Position numbers and translations under genes: made by a program. A DNA stretch of 64,000 nucleotides. It comes from Aminiphilus circumscriptus DSM 16581 (GTDB lineage: Bacteria; Synergistota; Synergistia; Synergistales; Aminiphilaceae). Positions 58,917 through 64,000 of this stretch are shown in pieces (the stretch's first letter is position 1; each line of letters begins with the position of its first letter). A model generated the notes under the pieces. That model was not told where the DNA came from, searched no databases, and worked only from the letters and a program-made list of their open reading frames with translations. The DNA is taken from contig NZ_JAFY01000007.1 in the NCBI RefSeq assembly GCF_000526375.1, positions 1-64,000 of the forward strand, in the 5' to 3' direction.

Positions 58917-60116
58917 GTGAGAGTGGCGAACATGTGGAAGCGGATGCGGGATCTGCTCGGAGGCTTCGTGCTCGGCGGAGTGTTGGTGGGAGTCCTCGTG
59001 GGGGCCTCCGCCCAGAATATGGATCTAGCCCAGATAGTTCCCTTCAGGGCGCAGTCCCTGTGGTTGATGAAGCAGGCCCGGGCGATTCTCGAGACCTATC
59101 AGGTGGACGGAGAGACGCCCGTGTCGGAGGATGTCCTCGTCCAGGGCGCCATCAAGGGCATGGTCGCCGCCTGGGGCGATCCCTACACCCGGTACGTTGA
59201 CCCCAAGCAGCTCAAGGAAGAGGAAATCGAGATGGAGGGGGAGTATGGTGGCCTCGGCATCTACATCGGCCAGCGGGATGGCCGGACCCTCGTCATCAGC
59301 CCCATCGAGGGAACGCCCGCGGACCGGGTGGGCTTGAAGCCCAAGGACGAGATCGTCAAGATCGGCGACGAGGTCATCATGGGGTGGGACCAGGACCAGG
59401 TGGTGAAAAACCTCCGGGGTGCGCCGAACACTTCCGTGACGGTATGGGTCCGCCGGGAGGGAGAGGATCAGCTTCTCCGGTTCGACATCGTGAGGGAGAT
59501 CATCAAGATCAAGTCCGTCCGTTCGGAGATTCTCTCGGACGACCTTGCCTACATACGTCTGGTGCATTTCAACCAGAAGACCACGGAGGAGCTGCGAAAC
59601 GCTCTCGAACAGACCCGGCAGAGCAAAGCGCGCGGAATCATCCTGGACCTCCGTAACAACCCGGGAGGACTTCTCAATACGGCGGTGGAGGTGGCGGACA
59701 TGTTCCTCGACGGCGGTCTTGTGGTGGGCATGAAGGGGCGTGTCGCGCGCGCCAACGACGAACTTTTCGCCCGTCCAGGCGTGCGCACCCACCTGCCTCT
59801 GGTAGTGCTCATCAACGAAGGGAGCGCCAGCGCCTCGGAGATCGTGGCGGGAGCCCTCAAGGACCGGGGGCGGGCCAAAGTCGTGGGACAGAAGAGCTTT
59901 GGAAAGGGATCGGTGCAGACGCTCTTCCCTCTTCCCGATGGTTCCGGTGTGTATGTCACCATCGCCCGCTACTACAATCCCTCGGGGCGCGTCATTGACC
60001 ACGTGGGGCTCGAACCGGACATCCTGGTGGAAGGCGAAATGGATCGGGACCACGATAAGGACGAACAGCTCAAGCGCGCCGTGGAGGAACTGAAGGCACT
60101 CCTTTCCGCACGCTGA
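58917..60116 (+). CDS. ctpA: C-terminal processing protease (S41)
   Basis: This 399-residue protein has an N-terminal membrane/signal helix (LLGGFVLGGVLVGVLVGAS), a PDZ domain (YGGLGIYIGQRDGRTL, GVGLKPKDEIVKIG) and the tail-specific protease domain with Ser305 (GSASASE) and Lys330 (GQKSFGKGS). It degrades or matures periplasmic proteins, often wall hydrolases. The start is uncertain: GTG 58917, GTG 58923 and ATG 58932 are possible; AAGGTG lies just upstream. Confidence 0.94.
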   Translation: MRVANMWKRMRDLLGGFVLGGVLVGVLVGASAQNMDLAQIVPFRAQSLWLMKQARAILETYQVDGETPVSEDVLVQGAIKGMVAAWGDPYTRYVDPKQLKEEEIEMEGEYGGLGIYIGQRDGRTLVISPIEGTPADRVGLKPKDEIVKIGDEVIMGWDQDQVVKNLRGAPNTSVTVWVRREGEDQLLRFDIVREIIKIKSVRSEILSDDLAYIRLVHFNQKTTEELRNALEQTRQSKARGIILDLRNNPGGLLNTAVEVADMFLDGGLVVGMKGRVARANDELFARPGVRTHLPLVVLINEGSASASEIVAGALKDRGRAKVVGQKSFGKGSVQTLFPLPDGSGVYVTIARYYNPSGRVIDHVGLEPDILVEGEMDRDHDKDEQLKRAVEELKALLSAR

Positions 60117-60130
60117 CCGAAAGACGAAAC

Positions 60131-60197
60131 GGACGGAATTCCACCGAAGGTGAAGGCGCCTCCCTCCGGAGTGCCTTTCGCGGGCAGTGGAATTCCG
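60131..60197. repeat. Long nested inverted repeat between ctpA and the deacetylase
   Basis: CGGAATTCCAC and GTGGAATTCCG flank an inner weaker stem around a GAAGGCGCC-type core. It can form a cruciform or a long RNA hairpin. No T-run follows, so it may be a stability element. Confidence 0.5.
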
Positions 60198-60229
60198 CAG
60201 TTCTTGCGGATGACGAAAGAAGCGAAACG

Positions 60230-61300
60230 ATGAGAAGACGACGGCATTTCGGAGCTCTTCCGGATGGACGGGCAGGCAATATGCAGCTCGCGTGGCTCGG
60301 AGTGCTCTTCATATTTGCGCTCGGACTGGGATTTCTCGGTGCGGCCTGGCTCTCGGGACGTTTCCCCCGGGAGGAGCGGTTCCCGGAGCAGGGGCTGCCT
60401 CTTGCGGAGCAGGCTCGCGTGTCGCCGGTTCCTTTTGCCGTCGTGTCCGGGGACGGAAAGGACAGCGTTTCACCGGCGGTGCCCGTGCCGACGCCCCAGG
60501 CGCAGACCCACGGATCCCTCACCTCCGAACCCGAGGACAGCCGCTACGCGCCCGTTGTGGAGGACATGCCCGACGGCGTGCTCGTCGTTCCCGGCAAGAA
60601 ACCCATGGTGGGCATCGTCGTGGACGACTTCGGCTACAACGGCGCCATGGCTCGGGAGTTTGCCGAACTGGAGATTCCGCTCACCTGGTCCATCATTCCC
60701 GGGGCGGGCGGAACGGAAAAAGCGCGGAAGATCGCGGACGAAAAGAACATTCCCTACATGATCCACCTGCCCATGCAGGCCGTGACGGACGTCAAGGGGT
60801 CCCGGCTCTACAAGGAGAGCTGGATCCAGGAGGGAATGACCCCCGAGGAGATCCGGAGTGCCGTGCTGCGTTCTCTGGAGGAGCTTCCCGACGCGGTGGC
60901 CCTCAACAATCACCGCGGGTCTCTCTCCACCGCCTCCGCGGAACTTATGGGACCGCTCATGGATGTGTTGCAGGAGAAGGGGATTCCCTTCGTGGACAGT
61001 CGTACCATCGGCAATTCCGTTGCCTTCGCCACAGCTCGCGCCCGTGGTCTTCCCGTCCTCTACAACAGCATTTTTCTCGATCACGAGGTGGACGACAAAT
61101 TCATGCGGAAGCAGATGAACAGGGCAATTTCCATCGCCGAGAGAAGAGGATGGGTGGTCGTCATCTGCCATATTCGCCCCCACACTCTGACCTATCTGAA
61201 GAGTCTGGCTTCCGAGAAATTCGATACCGTGGAGTTCGTCACGATTCCGAAGCTCTTCGGGGCAGTGAAACCCCTGGGGAAGGCCGGCGCTGTGGAATAG
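60230..61300 (+). CDS. Divergent polysaccharide deacetylase (YibQ/DUF610-like)
   Basis: This 356-residue protein has a membrane helix (MQLAWLGVLFIFALGLGFLG), a linker, then a domain with VGIVVDDFGYNGAMAREFAE, PYMIHLPMQA and NNHRGSLSTASAELM, matching the divergent polysaccharide deacetylase family commonly next to ctpA and envC-like genes. It is probably a periplasmic enzyme or a sugar-binding relic. The start at 60230 lies near GAAACG, so the true start could be ATG 60281 (SD not strong). Confidence 0.85.
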   Translation: MRRRRHFGALPDGRAGNMQLAWLGVLFIFALGLGFLGAAWLSGRFPREERFPEQGLPLAEQARVSPVPFAVVSGDGKDSVSPAVPVPTPQAQTHGSLTSEPEDSRYAPVVEDMPDGVLVVPGKKPMVGIVVDDFGYNGAMAREFAELEIPLTWSIIPGAGGTEKARKIADEKNIPYMIHLPMQAVTDVKGSRLYKESWIQEGMTPEEIRSAVLRSLEELPDAVALNNHRGSLSTASAELMGPLMDVLQEKGIPFVDSRTIGNSVAFATARARGLPVLYNSIFLDHEVDDKFMRKQMNRAISIAERRGWVVVICHIRPHTLTYLKSLASEKFDTVEFVTIPKLFGAVKPLGKAGAVE

Positions 61301-61318
61301 CGCAGGGGCGCCGTATCG

Positions 61319-61347
61319 TTGTGTTTCCCGAGGCCAGAGGGTACAAT
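61319..61347 (+). promoter_or_regulatory. Promoter of purA
   Basis: TTGTGT (61319-61324), a 17-base spacer and TACAAT (61342-61347), about 110 bases before the purA start. Confidence 0.65.
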
Positions 61348-61350
61348 CAG

Positions 61351-61371
61351 ATATCGTTTCCGGAACGATAT
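61351..61371. promoter_or_regulatory. Palindromic operator candidate over the purA transcription start
   Basis: ATATCGTT (61351-61358) and AACGATAT (61364-61371) form an 8-bp inverted repeat around a 5-base centre, immediately downstream of the -10, where a bound repressor would block initiation. Confidence 0.5.
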
Positions 61372-61457
61372 GGAGGAATGCCTCCGCATGACGGAGATGC
61401 GCTTCCCCCCTGTGGGCCGTTTGGCGGTCCGCGAGGAAATCCGAGGAGGAATGGAAC

Positions 61458-62744
61458 ATGCCTGGAAAAGCGGAGGTCATCATTGGTGCCCAGTGGGGCG
61501 ACGAGGGAAAGGGGCGCGTGGTGGACGCCCTGGCGGATCGGGTGGACCTGGTAGTCCGTTATCAGGGAGGAGCCAATGCGGGCCATACGGTCATCGTCGG
61601 GAAGGATAAATACATCTTCCACCTTCTTCCGTCGGGCATGCTCTACACGGGCAAGACCTGCGTGATCGGCAACGGCGTTGTGGTCGATCCTGGGCAGCTT
61701 CTGACGGAACTCAAGGACCTGCAGGACAAGGGGAAAGACCGGGCTCGTCTCGTGGTGAGCGGTGCCGCCCACGTGGTCATGCCCTATCACAAGGTGCTCG
61801 ACGAGGCGGAGGAGCGTCTCCGTGGAAAAGGGCGCAAGATCGGCACCACCCACCGGGGCATCGGCCCCTGTTACGCCGACAAAGTCAACCGCATCGGCAT
61901 CCGCGTGGAGGATCTCCTCGACGCGGAGGTGCTCCGGATGAAACTGCGCCAGAACCTCGAACTGAAGAACCTCTACCTGTCCAGAGTCTGCGGTGTCGAT
62001 CCGCTCCCCTTCGACGACCTCTTTCGCACCGCTTTCGATTGGGGGAAATCCATCGCCCCCTACGTGGGCGATGCCTCCAGGGTCGTCAACGAGGCGTTGG
62101 ACGCGGGAAAGGGTGTGCTCTTCGAGGGAGCCCAGGGAACCCTCCTCGACATGGACCACGGGACCTATCCCTATGTGACCGCCTCCACCCCCGTATCCGC
62201 CGGTGCCTGCACGGGAAGCGGCGTCAGCCCCACCCGGATCGACAGGGTTCTCGGCGTCGTCAAGGCCTACTGTACACGCGTTGGCGAGGGACCTTTTCCC
62301 ACGGAGAACAAGGGAGAGATCGGAGAACGCCTCCGGGAAAAGGGGAGCGAGTACGGTGCCACCACGGGACGTCCGCGCCGTTGCGGATGGCTCGATCTCG
62401 TGGCCCTGCGCTATGCGGCCCGCGTGAACGGTCTCACGGGCATGGCGCTCACCAAACTCGACGTTCTCACCGGGCTCGATGAAATCCAGGTTGCCGTCGG
62501 ATATGAGCTGGACGGCGAGGTCACGGAACACTTCCCCGGGGGCGGTCATCGCCTCGACAGGGTTGTTCCCGTCTACCGTTCCCTGCCGGGATGGAAAGAG
62601 GAGATCGGCGGATGCCGGAAGGTGGAGGACCTTCCCGAGAACGCCAGGAACTATGTGCGCTTCCTGGAGGACTTTTCCGGCGTGAAGGCGCTGCTCATCG
62701 GTGTCGGACCCGCCCGGGAGGAGACCATCCTCCAGGGACTTTAG
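61458..62744 (+). CDS. purA: Adenylosuccinate synthetase
   Basis: The 428-residue enzyme opens MPGKAEVIIGAQWGDEGKGR, with the GTP-binding GAQWGDEGKG loop, IMP-site GGANAGHTV and TTHRGIGPCYADK, and the guanine-specific TKLDVL near the C-terminus. It makes adenylosuccinate from IMP, aspartate and GTP in AMP synthesis. ATG 61458 follows GGAGGA. It is followed by rimI on the same strand. Confidence 0.98.
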   Translation: MPGKAEVIIGAQWGDEGKGRVVDALADRVDLVVRYQGGANAGHTVIVGKDKYIFHLLPSGMLYTGKTCVIGNGVVVDPGQLLTELKDLQDKGKDRARLVVSGAAHVVMPYHKVLDEAEERLRGKGRKIGTTHRGIGPCYADKVNRIGIRVEDLLDAEVLRMKLRQNLELKNLYLSRVCGVDPLPFDDLFRTAFDWGKSIAPYVGDASRVVNEALDAGKGVLFEGAQGTLLDMDHGTYPYVTASTPVSAGACTGSGVSPTRIDRVLGVVKAYCTRVGEGPFPTENKGEIGERLREKGSEYGATTGRPRRCGWLDLVALRYAARVNGLTGMALTKLDVLTGLDEIQVAVGYELDGEVTEHFPGGGHRLDRVVPVYRSLPGWKEEIGGCRKVEDLPENARNYVRFLEDFSGVKALLIGVGPAREETILQGL

Positions 62745-62823
62745 CCCAGGAAAGGACAATGGCCGCGCACGCCCTTCCGAGCGGCCCGAAGGGGATCGCG
62801 GACGGTGCGGTGGAGAGGCTCCC

Positions 62824-63336
62824 ATGTATCTGGGGAACGTGACATTTCTCGGAGAGAAAGACATCGAGGCCATCGTGAGAGTGGAGACGGCATGTTTTCC
62901 CTCTCCGTGGCCTCGTTCCATTTTCGTCATGGATCTGGGAAACTCTCCCTCGCGCCGCCTCCTCGGAGAACCCAAGGGGGCGGTCTATGTGGGCGTCTTC
63001 TCTCGGGAGACGCTGTGGGGGTACGGTGCCTGCCGTTGGGAAAAACAGGTTCTCTCCGTCATGCGCCTCGCCGTTCTGCCCGAAGCAAGGCGCTGCGGTT
63101 TCGCCTCGCAGCTTCTCCTCGCCATGTGCGTTCTCGGAGAGGAAGCGAAGTGTCGGAGAGTCCGCCTGGAGGTCCGGGAGTCGAACGACGGCGCCCGCGC
63201 CTTCTACCGACTCTGGGGGTTTTTCGCCACGGATCGGCAGAAAGGGTATTACGCCGAATCCGGCGAGGATGCCCTCGTTCTCGAAGCGGCCCTTCCCCTC
63301 GTGTTCTCGGACGAGGAAGATGCTTCTCTTCCGTGA
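62824..63336 (+). CDS. rimI: Ribosomal-protein-alanine N-acetyltransferase
   Basis: This 170-residue GNAT protein has ETACFPSPWPRSIF, MRLAVLPEARRCGFASQLLL (acetyl-CoA site R-R-x-G-x-A) and LEVRESNDGARAFYRLWGF, the RimI order. It acetylates ribosomal protein S18 or acts more widely. ATG 62824 has GGAGAGG upstream; an upstream in-frame ATG at 62701 overlaps purA. The C-terminus is slightly extended (FSDEEDASLP). Confidence 0.85.
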   Translation: MYLGNVTFLGEKDIEAIVRVETACFPSPWPRSIFVMDLGNSPSRRLLGEPKGAVYVGVFSRETLWGYGACRWEKQVLSVMRLAVLPEARRCGFASQLLLAMCVLGEEAKCRRVRLEVRESNDGARAFYRLWGFFATDRQKGYYAESGEDALVLEAALPLVFSDEEDASLP

Positions 63337-63545
63337 GCACAAGGCGGTCGTGACTTCCTTGCGGTCCGCGTTTCCCCCGCCTCTTCGCGCGGCGGCTGCC
63401 CGGACAGCTGCAGGAACCCGGAAGAAGCAGCAGTTCATGCTCGCCGGGCGAAGGAGCAAACGGGCGCGGTCCTCTTTCTGTTGAAAAAACGAAGCGGAGA
63501 GACGAAATTTCGTTTCGATATCCAGTGAGGAAAGGAGGTGAACCG

Positions 63546-63977
63546 GTGGGCGAAGGGACTGTCCTCGTTCCCCTGCGGTCCGAAACGTACCGCTTCGGCG
63601 AGGGAGAGCGTGAGCCGTTCCGGACGGAATCACGACGCGACCGGGGAGAGCGCGGTCGGCCGTTTCTGGTCCGGAGACATCCTCTCCCGCCGGAAACGGC
63701 GACATACGAGTTTTCTTGCGTCGGAGCCGGCAACGTTTTCGTAGGCGGGAACGGGCAAGGAACCCCCGGGAATGGAGTTCTCCCGGGAGGGACACGCCTT
63801 TGTCCATCGCGTTCCGTGCGAAAAAAATATCTCTTGTTGGGCGTGGGGTTTTTGGGGTGCGCCGTCGTACTGACATCCCTGGAATGGGAGCCCGAGACGA
63901 TTCTGCACCTTGCGACAGGATTTGTTCTGGGACTGCTGGTCTGGGGTGTTGCGTCGCTTGCGGCGAAGGACAAGTAG
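63546..63977 (+). CDS. Unknown membrane protein with an exceptionally strong SD
   Basis: The 143-residue frame starts at GTG 63546, preceded by AGGAAAGGAGGTGAACC, a near-perfect complement of the 16S tail. The first two thirds are arginine-rich and proline-rich, low in hydrophobic residues; the end has two helices (KKYLLLGVGFLGCAVVL and HLATGFVLGLLVWGVAS). No motif is recognised. Part of the N-terminal stretch could be untranslated, with translation starting at the later GTG near 63818 (RKKYLLLGV), giving a 54-residue two-helix protein. Confidence 0.5.
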   Translation: MGEGTVLVPLRSETYRFGEGEREPFRTESRRDRGERGRPFLVRRHPLPPETATYEFSCVGAGNVFVGGNGQGTPGNGVLPGGTRLCPSRSVRKKYLLLGVGFLGCAVVLTSLEWEPETILHLATGFVLGLLVWGVASLAAKDK

Positions 63978-64000
63978 AACTTCCGGATTCTGGAGCGAAC

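Noticed and set aside
1-64000. CRISPR array, rRNA operon, replication origin or complete prophage
   Set aside because: No regularly spaced repeats, rRNA-like sequence, DnaA-box cluster or phage structural genes were seen.

Overview
The window is a GC-rich bacterial chromosome segment from what looks like a strict anaerobe, most consistent with the phylum Synergistota, though no rRNA is present to prove it. The pointers are a hydroxyproline-dehydratase-type glycyl radical enzyme with its activase, a hybrid cluster protein with its own Rrf2 regulator and ferredoxin, a corrinoid-activation cluster, a BMP-type nucleoside ABC importer, and the DUF4321-maf-DUF5693-csaB gene order. The taxonomic call is an inference.

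Layout. 1-8062: end of a surface-polysaccharide locus (flippase C-terminus, sugar epimerase, glycosyltransferase, asparagine synthase, hexapeptide acyltransferase), cut by a nest of decayed insertion sequences (IS5 copy interrupted by an IS3 relic that is interrupted by a second IS5 copy, 481-3299). 8133-13016, all minus strand: radical SAM/B12-domain protein, AI-2E-type membrane protein, an unrecognised 419-residue protein and an XRE regulator. 13280-13524: an orphan promoter and a MITE-like element with IS5-like ends. 13767-17920: GntR regulator, glycyl radical activase and HypD-like dehydratase, one operon. 18059-19480: secreted unknown protein and a YjfB-like small protein, convergent. 19625-22812: Rrf2 regulator, ferredoxin, hcp. 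22887-26219: ROK protein, YbaK deacylase, TPR protein, DeoC. 26409-31701: BMP nucleoside import system. 31727-39032 (minus) plus the divergent FCD regulator at 39247: five genes for corrinoid/methyl-transfer chemistry, including a MtaA-type domain fused to a thioredoxin-like domain. 40163-43142: DUF2294 protein, NIF3-like protein, gate-type membrane protein. 43379-43624: tRNA-Gln and tRNA-Glu, followed by a small AT-rich island with a decayed serine recombinase, a membrane protein and an XRE repressor. 45695-63977 (all plus): RNase J, then a long, tightly overlapped envelope operon (Na/Pi transporter, uppP, DUF4321, maf, DUF5693, csaB, two transketolase-like halves, ftsE, ftsX, an EnvC-like M23 peptidase), followed by ctpA, a divergent polysaccharide deacetylase, purA, rimI and an unknown membrane protein.

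The most unusual item is the transketolase-like pair at 53833-55832. Both halves keep the fold's framework motifs but have lost nearly every histidine and the GDG motif needed for thiamine-diphosphate catalysis. They are translationally coupled between csaB (cell-wall polymer pyruvylation) and ftsEX-envC (septal wall hydrolase control), which suggests a pseudoenzyme complex recruited to envelope biology. The corrinoid cluster with the fused thioredoxin-like domain is the second candidate for an undescribed system. Start codons were chosen mainly by Shine-Dalgarno (SD) position.
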